Part shown: positions 15,942-24,212 of the stretch, piece after piece
Numbering within the stretch: the first letter of the stretch is position 1
How the letters are laid out: every line of letters starts with the position of its first letter
Assembly (NCBI RefSeq): GCF_007197885.1
Contig: NZ_VKKG01000007.1
Location: forward strand, 62,001 to 126,000
Source of the DNA: Tessaracoccus rhinocerotis
GTDB lineage: Bacteria; Actinomycetota; Actinomycetes; Propionibacteriales; Propionibacteriaceae
Direction of reading: 5' to 3'
DNA length: 64,000 nucleotides
The notes under the pieces: generated by a model
Databases searched by the model: none
What the model saw: only the letters and a program-made list of their open reading frames with translations
Told to the model about the DNA's origin: nothing
Position numbers and translations under genes: made by a program

Positions 15942-16724
15942 TCAGGACAACTCCGCCACCACTGCGGCGGCGATCTCGGCCTGGGCCTCGGCCGAGAGCG
16001 AGTCACCGTCGCCGATGCCTGGCTGGCCGGCATCCACCATCGTGCCACCGACGGCCTCCACGGCCGCGCCGATCGTCTGGGCGTGCATCGTCAGCCAGTA
16101 CTCGGCGGTGTCCTCGGTGGTGACGGGTGCGATCGCCACCAGTTGCGCGTCGGGGAGCGCCTCCCGCAGCGCCGCGAAGTAGGCCTCCGCCGGCTCAGCC
16201 AGACCGTAGTCGCCGTCGGCGGTACCGCCGAAGGTGACCACCACGTCGGGTCCCGCCTCCACGATCGCGGGGACGGAGCCCGGGAACGGGGCGCAGGGAT
16301 CGAAATCGCAGGATCGTGGCGTGGCCACGTAGCCGCGGCCGGGGGAGGCGAGGTTGACCACCTCGCCCCAGCCGAGTTCCGCAGCGGCGGTGCCCACCCA
16401 GGTGGAGGCAGGATCCCCGACGGAGTGGGAGTCACCGATCACGACGACCACGCCGGCCCCACCCGCAGGCGTGCTGGTCTCCTGGACGGGCTCGGTGGTG
16501 CCGGGCTCAGTGGTGGCCGGCGCGCTGGGATCCGCCGGTTCGCCCGACGTCTGGGGTGCCGTCTGCGTGGTGTCCGAGGGGGTGGTGGCGGCGGGTTCGG
16601 CGGTGACGGAGCGGCTGGCCAGCACCGCCGCGGCGCTCAGGGCGACGGCGACGACGGCCAGGGCCGCGAGTGCGATCACGCTCAGTCTGCTACTGTCCCT
16701 GGATGCCCTCATAGCCTCGCTCAC
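15942..16724 (-). CDS. SGNH/GDSL-like membrane-anchored protein, catalytic His not found
   Basis: A 260-residue protein with an N-terminal hydrophobic anchor (residues 14-36), a Thr/Pro/Glu-rich linker to about residue 90, then an SGNH-fold domain beginning VVVVIGDSHSVG (block I, nucleophile Ser). The usual GxND block reads FGGTADG. The C-terminal D-x-x-H position appears as DGDSLSAEA, with no His, so the triad looks incomplete. It may be an inactive sugar-binding relative or use another residue. It lies 28 bp upstream of the fusion gene on the same strand and is probably in the same transcript. In this context it could act on a surface polysaccharide. Confidence 0.65.
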   Translation of the reverse strand: MSEAMRASRDSSRLSVIALAALAVVAVALSAAAVLASRSVTAEPAATTPSDTTQTAPQTSGEPADPSAPATTEPGTTEPVQETSTPAGGAGVVVVIGDSHSVGDPASTWVGTAAAELGWGEVVNLASPGRGYVATPRSCDFDPCAPFPGSVPAIVEAGPDVVVTFGGTADGDYGLAEPAEAYFAALREALPDAQLVAIAPVTTEDTAEYWLTMHAQTIGAAVEAVGGTMVDAGQPGIGDGDSLSAEAQAEIAAAVVAELS

Positions 16725-16793
16725 TCATGCCGGATGGATGCCGCCGTTTGCCTGACATTAGTCTAGGGGCGGCGAGGCGACTCCGGGGTGACC

Positions 16794-16799
16794 TAGAAT
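16794..16799 (+). promoter_or_regulatory. Candidate -10 element TAGAAT for the tyrosine kinase gene
   Basis: The hexamer differs from TATAAT at one position and lies 67 bp before the kinase start, in the 141-bp gap shared with the divergent SGNH gene. No good -35 is visible at the usual spacing, so this is a tentative promoter call. Confidence 0.3.
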
Positions 16800-16865
16800 C
16801 TCTCGCAGTCCAATACCTAGATTTCTGGGGGTTTTCCGGGGATCGTGTTCTGACAAGGAAATTTG

Positions 16866-18287
16866 ATGGAGCTGCAGCAGTACCTACGGATCTTCCGGCG
16901 TTACTGGCGAAGCGCGGTCGCCACTTTCCTCCTCGGGATCGTCCTGGCAGCCGGCTTCACCCTGCTGCAGAGCCCCACCTACACCTCCGCGGCCTCCATC
17001 TTCCTGACCGTCGAGAGCGGCGGCACCGCCGGTGAACTGTCCCAGGGAGCCACCTACACCGAGCGTCAGGTCGCCTCCTACGTGAACGTGGCCAGCACCG
17101 AGCTGGTCCTCGGCCCCGTCATCGAGGAACTGGGCCTGGACATGACGCAGCGCCAGCTCGCCAACAGCCTGTCCGTGACCTCCCCTGCCGCCACCTCCAT
17201 CATCGACGTCGCGGCACAGCACGGCGACCCGCAGCAGGCCGCGGCAATCGCCAACGCCGTGGCCCAGAGCCTGCTCTCGGCGGTCGACGTGCTCTCCCCG
17301 CCCGGACCGGACGGCACCCGCCTCGTCAGCGCGCAGGTGATCGACTCCGCTCTCGTCCCCACCTCGCCGACGGCGCCCCGCCCAGTCATGAACCTCGCCC
17401 TCGGCGGCCTGCTGGGCATCCTGCTGGGTCTTGGCCAGGCGGTGCTGCGTAGCGTCCTGGACACCCGCCTGCGCACCATGGAGGACGTCGAGTCGCTCAC
17501 TGAGGCCCCGGTGCTGGCCTCCATCGGGCGCATCGACACCTCCGCGGACCGTGCTTCGGAGCGAACCGGCCAGCAGTGGGCCAACGCGGAGGCCTACCGG
17601 CGCCTGCGCACCAACGTGGGCTTCGTCGGCCTCGGCGGCGAGCGCCGCTCCTCCATGGTGGTCACCTCGTCGCTGGCGGGGGAGGGCAAGACCGAGACGG
17701 TCACCAACCTCGCGCGCGTGCTGGCCCACGCCGGTGAGTCGGTGCTGCTGGTGGACGCGGACCTGCGACGCCCCCAGCTCGCCAACCGCATGCGTCTGGA
17801 CAGCGAACTCGGCCTCTCCGACGTGCTCACCGGACGCGGCACCCTGCAGGACCTCGTCATCGACGTCGCCCCCGGCTACCTGGCCGTGCTGCCTGCCGGC
17901 ACCGTGCCGCCCAACCCGTCGGAGCTGCTCGGCTCCGAGGCCATGGCACACCTGCTGGCCACCGTGGAGCGCCAGTACGATTACGTGCTCTTCGACGCCC
18001 CCCCGCTGTTGCCGGTGACCGACGCCGTGGTGCTCTCGGCACAGACAGGCGGCGCCATCGTCGTCGCCCGCTCCGGCAAGGTGCGCCGCCCCCAGCTGGA
18101 TGCGGCACTCGAGCTGCTCGAGGCCGGCGACGTCACCGTCCTGGGCATGGTGCTCAACGACGTGCCCGTAACGAAGGACAACGCCTACGGCGACTACTAC
18201 TCCAGCCACACCCCGGAGTCCGCCGCCGCCCAGCAGGACGGGGCGCGCGCGGGGCGGCGGGCCAAGACACCGGCGGCCGGGCGCTGA
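16866..18287 (+). CDS. Wzz/BY-kinase: polysaccharide chain-length regulator with tyrosine autokinase
   Basis: A 473-residue bacterial tyrosine kinase fused to its Wzz-type membrane activator, controlling length and export of exopolysaccharide. One transmembrane segment lies near residues 17-36 and the second near 175-197, bracketing an extracytoplasmic domain. The cytoplasmic kinase carries Walker A SLAGEGKT (269-276), Walker A' VLLVDADLRRP and Walker B YVLFDAPP. The C-terminal tail has a small tyrosine cluster (AYGDYYSS), suitable for autophosphorylation though shorter than in Wzc. The ATG at 16866 follows AAGGAAA. The phosphatase domain of the divergent fusion gene at 13964 is the likely opposing enzyme. 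It converges on the CapD gene with a 13-base gap. Confidence 0.92.
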   Translation: MELQQYLRIFRRYWRSAVATFLLGIVLAAGFTLLQSPTYTSAASIFLTVESGGTAGELSQGATYTERQVASYVNVASTELVLGPVIEELGLDMTQRQLANSLSVTSPAATSIIDVAAQHGDPQQAAAIANAVAQSLLSAVDVLSPPGPDGTRLVSAQVIDSALVPTSPTAPRPVMNLALGGLLGILLGLGQAVLRSVLDTRLRTMEDVESLTEAPVLASIGRIDTSADRASERTGQQWANAEAYRRLRTNVGFVGLGGERRSSMVVTSSLAGEGKTETVTNLARVLAHAGESVLLVDADLRRPQLANRMRLDSELGLSDVLTGRGTLQDLVIDVAPGYLAVLPAGTVPPNPSELLGSEAMAHLLATVERQYDYVLFDAPPLLPVTDAVVLSAQTGGAIVVARSGKVRRPQLDAALELLEAGDVTVLGMVLNDVPVTKDNAYGDYYSSHTPESAAAQQDGARAGRRAKTPAAGR

Positions 18288-18300
18288 GGGCCGGGGAGCG

Positions 18301-20205
18301 TCAGCGCAGGGTCTCCAGCGTGGTGCCCGGGTAGATGGTGGGTTCGGTGTCCAGCAGTTCCAGCACGACGTCGCGGCTGTCGGGGTGCTCGGGAACCAGG
18401 TCCGGGTCCAGCGCCGGCACGTAGACCTCGCTGATCAGCGGGTGGCTCGTGGTGGAGCCCTCCTCGAGGTTGCTGAACAGCACCTCGTGCATCTTCTCAC
18501 CCGGCCGCAGCCCGGTGAAGTGGATCTCGATGTCCTGGCCGGACTCCTCGACGAGCCGCTCGGCCACGTCCACGATCTTGACCGGCTCGCCCATGTCCAG
18601 GACGAGGACGTCCCCCGGAGTGCCGATGGCGCCGGCCTGCAGTACCAGCTCGCAGGCCTCCGGGATGGTCATGAAGTAGCGGGTCACGTCCGGGTGCGTG
18701 ACGGTGATGGGGCCGCCCTTGTCGATCTGTGCACGGAAGGCGACCAGCACTGAGCCGCGCGAGCCCAGGACGTTGCCGAACCGGACCGACAGGTAAGGCA
18801 GGTCGTAGTTGTTGGCGAACCAGGCCGTGAGTCGTTCCGCCAGGCGCTTGGTGCGCCCCAGCACGCTCGTGGCGGCCGCGGCCTTGTCCGTCGAGATGTT
18901 GACGAAGCGCTGCACGCCGACGGCGTGGGCGGCACGCAGGACGTTCAACGAGCCGAGCACGTTGGTCTTCCAGCCCTCGAGCGGAAAGCGCTCGAGCATG
19001 GGGAGGTGCTTGAGCGCGGCCGCGTGGAACACGACGTCGGGGCGGTGCCGCTCGAACACGGCCAGCAGGGCCTCGTAGTCCCGGATGTCGCCGAGGACCA
19101 TGTCGTCGGTGTCCAGCAGGCCGTTGCCGTACAGCTCCAGTTGCACGCCGTGCAGCGCGGACTCATCGCGGTCCAGCAGCAACAGCTTGGCGGGGCCCAG
19201 CTTGTGCACCTGGCTGGCGAGCTCTGCGCCGATGGAGCCGCCGGCGCCGGTGACCAGCACCACCTTGCCGGTGATGTAGTCGGAGATCTCGCTGAGGTCG
19301 GTCCGGATGGGGCGCCGGCCGAGCAGGTCGGCGACGTTGAACTGGCGCAGCGCACCCAGGGTCACCTGACCGCCGATCATCTCCCGCACCGGCGGCAGCA
19401 CCACAAGCTCCAGGCCGTGGTCGCGGCACCGGTCCGAGATGTTCTGGATGAGCTTCGCCGAAGCGTTCGTGATGGCGAGGATCACCGTCCGGGCGCCGCG
19501 TTCGCGGGCGACGGTGACCAACTCCGCGCCGGTGCCGCGCACCCGGTGCCCCTCGATGCGCAGGTTGCGCTTGTCCGGGTTGTCGTCGATGAATCCGACG
19601 ATCCGGTACGGCGGGTCCTCCGCCTTGGCGACAAGCTGGGCAACCTGGTAGCCGGCGTCCCCCGCGCCATAGACCAGCGCAGGGGTGGCGTCCTCGCCCA
19701 CGGGGCGGGGGCGAGAGGCCATCAGGCTCCGGAACAGCCAGCGGGCGGTGGCCATGAACATCAGCGCCATCGGGGGCAGCATGATGGCCACGCCGCGCGG
19801 GAAGTTCGTAGTGAGCGCGCTGAACACGAGACCGAGTGGGAACGCGATCACCACCACGACGAACCCGACCCACGAGGCCTCCGCGAAACTGCCGATCCGG
19901 TTGCGTCCCAGATACACCTGGGTGACCAGACCCAACGCCACCTGCAGCAGGAAGGCGCAGGCCGTGTAGGCGATCACCCAGGACCACTGCGGGCTGGAGA
20001 GGTCGAAGTCGTAGCGGACCAGGAGGAACGCAAGCATCGCGAAGACCCAGGACAGCCCGTCCCAGCAGATCAGCGTCGTCCTGCGCCAGAACGCGGGCAG
20101 CCTGTAGATGGCGGAACTCAGTGCTCCGTGTGAGATTCTCGACCTGCCGGGGGGCGCAGACTGTTTCTCGACCATGCGCGACACAATATCCCCGACGACT
20201 GACAT
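18301..20205 (-). CDS. CapD/FlaA1-type nucleoside-diphosphate sugar 4,6-dehydratase, membrane form
   Basis: A 634-residue membrane-bound polysaccharide biosynthesis protein. The N-terminal ~150 residues contain four hydrophobic helices. A CoA-binding-like Rossmann domain follows (LVYGAGDAGYQVAQ), then the SDR domain with TGAGGSIGAEL, ALKHLP and an NISTDKA segment, the FlaA1/CapD pattern. Such enzymes convert UDP-GlcNAc to 4-keto-6-deoxy sugars for capsule or glycan synthesis. The start is uncertain: ATG at 20205 and ATG at 20175 are both possible and neither has a strong ribosome site. Confidence 0.88.
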   Translation of the reverse strand: MSVVGDIVSRMVEKQSAPPGRSRISHGALSSAIYRLPAFWRRTTLICWDGLSWVFAMLAFLLVRYDFDLSSPQWSWVIAYTACAFLLQVALGLVTQVYLGRNRIGSFAEASWVGFVVVVIAFPLGLVFSALTTNFPRGVAIMLPPMALMFMATARWLFRSLMASRPRPVGEDATPALVYGAGDAGYQVAQLVAKAEDPPYRIVGFIDDNPDKRNLRIEGHRVRGTGAELVTVARERGARTVILAITNASAKLIQNISDRCRDHGLELVVLPPVREMIGGQVTLGALRQFNVADLLGRRPIRTDLSEISDYITGKVVLVTGAGGSIGAELASQVHKLGPAKLLLLDRDESALHGVQLELYGNGLLDTDDMVLGDIRDYEALLAVFERHRPDVVFHAAALKHLPMLERFPLEGWKTNVLGSLNVLRAAHAVGVQRFVNISTDKAAAATSVLGRTKRLAERLTAWFANNYDLPYLSVRFGNVLGSRGSVLVAFRAQIDKGGPITVTHPDVTRYFMTIPEACELVLQAGAIGTPGDVLVLDMGEPVKIVDVAERLVEESGQDIEIHFTGLRPGEKMHEVLFSNLEEGSTTSHPLISEVYVPALDPDLVPEHPDSRDVVLELLDTEPTIYPGTTLETLR

Positions 20206-20332
20206 CACGTACTGGAGTTCACACGATTTCCGCTCGACAAGGACTGACGGGAGTTCCGTTCTTTGGATGGACCCAGTAAAAACCATTGTCAGAAACGATT
20301 AGGCGGTGTGTTCGCCATCGGGAGAAACAATC

Positions 20333-20360
20333 GCGGCGCATCCCTCCGGGGATGCGCCGC
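20333..20360 (-). terminator. Rho-independent terminator of the L,D-transpeptidase gene
   Basis: A perfect 12-bp stem (GCGGCGCATCCC with its complement) closed by a TCCG loop lies 29 bases past the transpeptidase stop. On the minus strand it is followed by GATTGTTTCT, a modest T-rich tail. It separates this gene from the CapD gene downstream. Confidence 0.8.
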
Positions 20361-20388
20361 AACCGTTGTCGTCGTGTCGGAGAACAGG

Positions 20389-21846
20389 TCAGTTGTAGAC
20401 GATGACCTTGTCGCCGGTCCTGACCTGGCTGTCGAAGAGCCACTTGATTCCCTCGTAGTCACGCACGTTCACGCAGCCGCCGGAGTTGCCGTTGTAGCCC
20501 GTGCGACGGAAGTTGTCCGAGTAGTGCACGGCCTGGCCGCCGTCGAAGAACATCGCAAACGGCATGGCCGTGTGGTAGATGCTCGAGACGTGGTTGCGGG
20601 ACTTCCACAGCACCTTGTGGGTGCCGTTGCGGGTCTCGGTGGAGGCGCCCTCGACGCCGAAGCGGACGTCGTAGACGCTGATGATCTGGCCGTTGATCAT
20701 CCAGGCCATCTTGCGCTGGTTCTTCGAGATGCACAGTGCGCGACCGGTCATGCAGCGTGAGTCGGCGCGGAAGGTGACGCTCGCAGGCGGGGCGAACTCG
20801 TGCTCCACCGGGACGCCGGACAGCGCCGGGGCCGCGGCGGGGATCGTCTTCTGGTGCCCGATCGTCGAGGTGGAGAACATCACGATGTTGTTCAGCACCC
20901 ACTTGTTGGAGGCGGTGAACGCACCCCCGGCGGAGTCGACCACGCGGGCCAGCACGTAGGATCTGCAGGCGTTGCCACCGGTGGTGGGGGTGTTGCACTC
21001 GGTCTTCCACTGCCGGCCGTCGTCAGCGGTCCAGGAGCCGGCGTTGGCCAGCGGGTTGTCGCCCCAGACCCGGGCAGGGGCGGGCAGGTACGTCAGGTTG
21101 TTGAAGGTCCAGCCGTTGTGGGTGAAGTACTTGCCCTCGTGGGTGACGACCTTGGTGGCCCAGATGTCGGTGCTGCAGCGCACGATCTCCGACGAGTACA
21201 TCTGGCAGTCGGTGTGCCAGTAGCGGTTGTTGACGAGGTGGTCGCCGGGCTGGGTGTACAGGGTCGGCGCCGGGGGCGGCACGAACTCCTGCTCCACCGG
21301 AGCGCCGGCCGGGGTCTGGGCCGCAGGCAGGATCTCCGTGACGGGCTCCACCGACGACGTGGCGAACTGCACGATGGAGTTCAGCACCTCGGTGCGCACC
21401 GTCTTGTAGACCCCGCCCTCCTTGGTCAGGATGCTGGCGTGGACGAAGTTGCGGCAGGCGTTGGCGCCGGTGGTGGCCGTCTTGCACTCGGTGCGCCACT
21501 GGCGGCCGGCGTCGTCGGTCCAGGTCCCGGTGGTGGCGAGCTTGTTGCCGGCCCACTTGGACTCGGCCGAGGGCAGGTAGGTCAGGTTGTTGAAGACCCA
21601 GCCCTCGTGGTCGTAGTACCTGCCGTCGTGGCTCTCAACCTTGGCGCCCCAGATGCTCGTCGAGCAGCGGACGATGTCGGCGGAGTACATGTTGCACTCC
21701 GTCTTCCAGTACCGCCCGTTCACCAGGTGTACGCCCGGCTGGTTGTATACCGTCGGCTCGACGGCGTTGGCGCTCTGCGTGGGCGCCAAGCCCAGGATGG
21801 CGCCGACGACGACCACCAGCAGGATGTTCAGTGTGCGTTTTACCAT
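20389..21846 (-). CDS. Secreted L,D-transpeptidase with two N-terminal cysteine-containing repeat modules
   Basis: A 485-residue exported wall enzyme. The start at 21846 follows GGAAGG and gives a signal peptide (MVKRTLNILL..., cleavage near residue 28 after ANA). Two copies of a ~150-residue module follow (about 30-170 and 200-345), each reading QPG-HLVN-RYW, two Cys around an MYS segment, GW-FNNLTYLP, a GRQW-TEC and an ACR. A YkuD catalytic domain ends the protein, with His in AVHYSDN and the nucleophile Cys458 in NSGGCVNVRDY, where the usual SHGC is SGGC. It should form 3-3 cross-links or attach proteins to peptidoglycan. The neighbour at 22034 shares the module. Confidence 0.88.
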   Translation of the reverse strand: MVKRTLNILLVVVVGAILGLAPTQSANAVEPTVYNQPGVHLVNGRYWKTECNMYSADIVRCSTSIWGAKVESHDGRYYDHEGWVFNNLTYLPSAESKWAGNKLATTGTWTDDAGRQWRTECKTATTGANACRNFVHASILTKEGGVYKTVRTEVLNSIVQFATSSVEPVTEILPAAQTPAGAPVEQEFVPPPAPTLYTQPGDHLVNNRYWHTDCQMYSSEIVRCSTDIWATKVVTHEGKYFTHNGWTFNNLTYLPAPARVWGDNPLANAGSWTADDGRQWKTECNTPTTGGNACRSYVLARVVDSAGGAFTASNKWVLNNIVMFSTSTIGHQKTIPAAAPALSGVPVEHEFAPPASVTFRADSRCMTGRALCISKNQRKMAWMINGQIISVYDVRFGVEGASTETRNGTHKVLWKSRNHVSSIYHTAMPFAMFFDGGQAVHYSDNFRRTGYNGNSGGCVNVRDYEGIKWLFDSQVRTGDKVIVYN

Positions 21847-21979
21847 GCGTGGACCTTCCGAGTGCATGAGGGTTGCTCCGGTGACGATAACATCGGGCCG
21901 ATCCACTCCCAAAGCAATGGGAGAGTCGCGGTCCGGGCGGGATCGGTCCCGCCGACCCGGTTCTCACTGACACACAACA

Positions 21980-22011
21980 CGTGGTGGCAGCCCTTCCGGG
22001 TTGCCACCACG
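21980..22011 (-). terminator. Hairpin downstream of the RlpA-like gene
   Basis: A 10-bp stem CGTGGTGGCA with its complement, one mismatch, then a CCC/GGG extension and a TTCC loop. It begins 23 bases past the stop at 22034. The minus-strand sequence after it is GTGTTGTGTGTC, only partly T-rich. Confidence 0.7.
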
Positions 22012-22033
22012 CGTCGACGTGTCCAGTTTGCGG

Positions 22034-22888
22034 TCAGCTGACGACCTGCCACTGGGCGGTGATCACGCCCGAGCTGATGCCTCCGACGGCCTGCATCGCG
22101 CCGAGGGAGAGGTCCAGACAGCGGCTGCCGGAGTACGGGCCACGGTCGTTGATTGTGACCAAGACGCTCTTCCCGGTGGCCGGGTTGGTGACGTTCACCC
22201 GGGTGCCGAACGGCAGGGTGCGGTGGGCGGCGGTCATCGCGTACTGGTTGAAGCGCTCGCCGCTGGCGGTGCGGTTCCCGTGGAAGCCGGGGCCGTAGTA
22301 GGAGGCCGGGCAGGAGTTCACGGGGTTCGGATTGGCCGGGGGCACGAAGGCGGTGTCGACGGGCATGCCGTCGATGTCTGGGCGCACCTCGGGAATCGTG
22401 GTCTGCGGCGCGATCGTGCTGGTGGAGAAGTTCACCATGTTGTTGAACACCCACTTGGTGGCGGGGCCCGAGGTGGTCAGCACGCTGGCGCTGACGTAGG
22501 AGCGGCACGCGTTGCCGCCGGTGTTGTCCGTGTTGCACTCCGTGCGCCAGGCGCGGCCGTCGTCGGCCGTCCAGGAACCGGACCTGGCGAGCGGGTTGCT
22601 CTGCCAGACACTCGAGGGGGCGGGGAGGTAGGTCATGTTGTTGAAGGTCCACGCGTCGTGGTTGTAGTACTTGCCGCCGTGCTCGACCACGGTGGTGGCC
22701 CAGATCACGGTCTCGCACCGCACCACGTTCGAGGAGTACATCTCGCAGTCGGTGTTCCAGTAGCGGCCGTTCTCGACGTGGTCACCGGGTTCGGTGTAGA
22801 CGTCGGCGTTGGCGAGGGACGGCGAGACGATCCCGAGCGTGGCTCCGACGATCACGAGGAGCAAGATGTGCAGCGAACGCTTGAGCAT
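22034..22888 (-). CDS. Secreted RlpA-like (double-psi beta-barrel) protein with one cysteine-containing repeat module
   Basis: A 284-residue exported protein. The signal peptide (MLKRSLHILLLVIVG...) is clearly related to that of the next gene, and cleavage is expected near SLANA. Residues ~27-165 are one copy of the ~150-residue module with RYW, CEMYSS, W-FNNMTYLP, TEC and ACRSY. The C-terminal ~95 residues are a double-psi beta-barrel of the RlpA type (ASYYGPGFHGNRTASGERFN, LPFGTRVNVTN, VTINDRGPY, LDLSLGA). It may be a lytic transglycosylase or a non-catalytic wall binder. GGGG lies five bases before the ATG; a GTG two codons upstream is also possible. Separated from the transpeptidase by a terminator, so each is its own unit. 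Confidence 0.85.
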   Translation of the reverse strand: MLKRSLHILLLVIVGATLGIVSPSLANADVYTEPGDHVENGRYWNTDCEMYSSNVVRCETVIWATTVVEHGGKYYNHDAWTFNNMTYLPAPSSVWQSNPLARSGSWTADDGRAWRTECNTDNTGGNACRSYVSASVLTTSGPATKWVFNNMVNFSTSTIAPQTTIPEVRPDIDGMPVDTAFVPPANPNPVNSCPASYYGPGFHGNRTASGERFNQYAMTAAHRTLPFGTRVNVTNPATGKSVLVTINDRGPYSGSRCLDLSLGAMQAVGGISSGVITAQWQVVS

Positions 22889-22943
22889 CGCCACCCCTTT
22901 CTTCCTGGGGGTTCAAGTGCGGACCGAAGCAACCTAACACTTT

Positions 22944-22969
22944 CTGAGAAGGAAGCAAAGAATTCTCAG
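22944..22969. repeat. Inverted repeat CTGAGAA ... TTCTCAG
   Basis: Seven-base arms 12 bases apart, between the acyltransferase stop and the RlpA-like start on the minus strand. It could weakly terminate the first transcript or be an operator for the second. Too short for a firm call. Confidence 0.35.
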
Positions 22970-22985
22970 GAATGAGTTGAGGTGT

Positions 22986-24017
22986 TCAGCGGCTGGCGAC
23001 GGGCTCGGGGACGTCCTCGGAGGTGGTCGCGCGGTCCGACGCAGGGCGGCGCCGCCCTGCCGGGAAGGAGAACAGCACGTCGATCCCGCGGACCCGGGTC
23101 AGCAGGAGGGGCACGACGAAGGACACCACGACTGCCAAGCCCACCGCGACCTCCGTGGGGACGCCGAGCGGCTGGAGGACGTTGTACAGCGCGGCGATCA
23201 CGGGCAGGTGGACGACGTAGTAGATGATCGACCTGCGGCCGATCGCCTCCAGCCCCCGCACCAGCGCGACGCGGGGGATGCGTGGCGCCAGCCACACCAT
23301 GGCGCCGCAGCCGGCGACCGCGAGGGCGAACGTGAGCAGGCTCTGGCCCTGCGTGATCTTGGCGACGTGCAGCCAGGACCCGATGGCGGTGGCGCCCGCC
23401 AGGACGGCGAACACGCTCCAGTGGGCCTCCTGGAGGCGCTTCACGTACGGGACCAGGGCGGCGCCGGCGAAGAAGAACGCGCCGAACCAGAAGAAGTTCA
23501 CCTGGTCGGGGAGCCACACGAACAGCACCAGCAGCGACGCGGCGGGCAGCACCCACATCGGGAACCATTTGGAGCCGGCGCCCAGCTTGTGGGCCACGAG
23601 GCCGACGGCGTAGCAGAACAGCAGCGTCAGCAGGTACCACAGGTGGGAGGTGCCGAGGTAGGCCTGGGGGTCCCAGGCGCGCTCCGGGACGTGGGTGAGA
23701 ACGGTGACGGGCGCCCACAGGAACAGCGGCCAGGCGAGGTTGCGCAGCTTGCCGGAGACGTAGGTGCCGACGGGTTTGGCGAGCGCGCGGGGCAGGAAGA
23801 GCCCCGAGATCAGCAGCAGCATCGGCAGCCTGAACGGCTCGAAGGGCCGCGTCACGTCGAGCATCCACTCGGGCATGGGCCAGCCGTCGATGTGGGCCAT
23901 GTTCACGGTGTGGTTGAGCATCACGAGGAGGACCGCGGTGCCCCGCAGCAGGTCCATCCACGTGAGTCGGCGGGAGGTTCTGTGCGCCTCCTGCGGTCCA
24001 ACCGCGTTGACATGCAT
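22986..24017 (-). CDS. Acyltransferase family 3 membrane protein
   Basis: A 343-residue multi-pass protein of the acyltransferase 3 family without the SGNH extension. It opens with the family's first-helix pattern (RRLTWMDLLRGTAVLLVMLNHT, His as the presumed catalytic residue) and has about ten helices, including LPMLLLISGLFLPR and SHLWYLLTLLFCY. It ends in a basic cytoplasmic tail. It likely O-acylates a surface glycan or lipid. The start (ATG 24017, or GTG one codon earlier) lacks a clear ribosome site. Confidence 0.85.
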   Translation of the reverse strand: MHVNAVGPQEAHRTSRRLTWMDLLRGTAVLLVMLNHTVNMAHIDGWPMPEWMLDVTRPFEPFRLPMLLLISGLFLPRALAKPVGTYVSGKLRNLAWPLFLWAPVTVLTHVPERAWDPQAYLGTSHLWYLLTLLFCYAVGLVAHKLGAGSKWFPMWVLPAASLLVLFVWLPDQVNFFWFGAFFFAGAALVPYVKRLQEAHWSVFAVLAGATAIGSWLHVAKITQGQSLLTFALAVAGCGAMVWLAPRIPRVALVRGLEAIGRRSIIYYVVHLPVIAALYNVLQPLGVPTEVAVGLAVVVSFVVPLLLTRVRGIDVLFSFPAGRRRPASDRATTSEDVPEPVASR

Positions 24018-24087
24018 CACTCACATTCTAAGTCAATCCTTGGTTTTCTCAGATTCGGGTGCAGCCCCGGGATGCAGTAAGCTCTGT

Positions 24088-24179
24088 GGAGGCTCCTCGC
24101 GCGGCGGTATCTCGCCCAACTCCCCCAGGGTCGGAAGGCAGCAAGGGTAAGTGAGCTCTTCCGGGTGCGCGAGGGGCTC
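24088..24179 (+). ncRNA. ffs: Bacterial small SRP RNA (4.5S)
   Basis: The RNA of the signal recognition particle, partner of Ffh in co-translational targeting. The conserved symmetric loop and tetraloop core is present at about 24126-24149 (AGGGTCGGAAGGCAGCAAGG). The outer stem forms between GCTCCTCGCGC near 24092 and GCGCGAGGGGCTC near 24167. The order CCCAACTCCCCCAGGG before the core matches actinobacterial SRP RNAs. A short run of T (CTCTTTT) follows and may terminate it. Ends are set from the helix and are accurate to a few bases. Confidence 0.92.
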
Positions 24180-24212
24180 TTTTCATGCCCTCCCACGGGT
24201 CGGGGGGCGCTG

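Noticed and set aside
15914-16048. Longer N-terminus for the RmlC-RmlD-phosphatase fusion
   Set aside because: The upstream in-frame codons give an Arg/Pro/Ser-rich sequence inside the SGNH gene, and the ATG at 15913 has a strong ribosome site.
18288-18300. Terminator between convergent kinase and CapD genes
   Set aside because: The gap is only 13 bases and holds no stem.
22889-22985. c-di-AMP riboswitch before the RlpA-like gene
   Set aside because: Such switches often precede actinobacterial wall enzymes, but the gap is under 100 bases and shows none of the long conserved structure.
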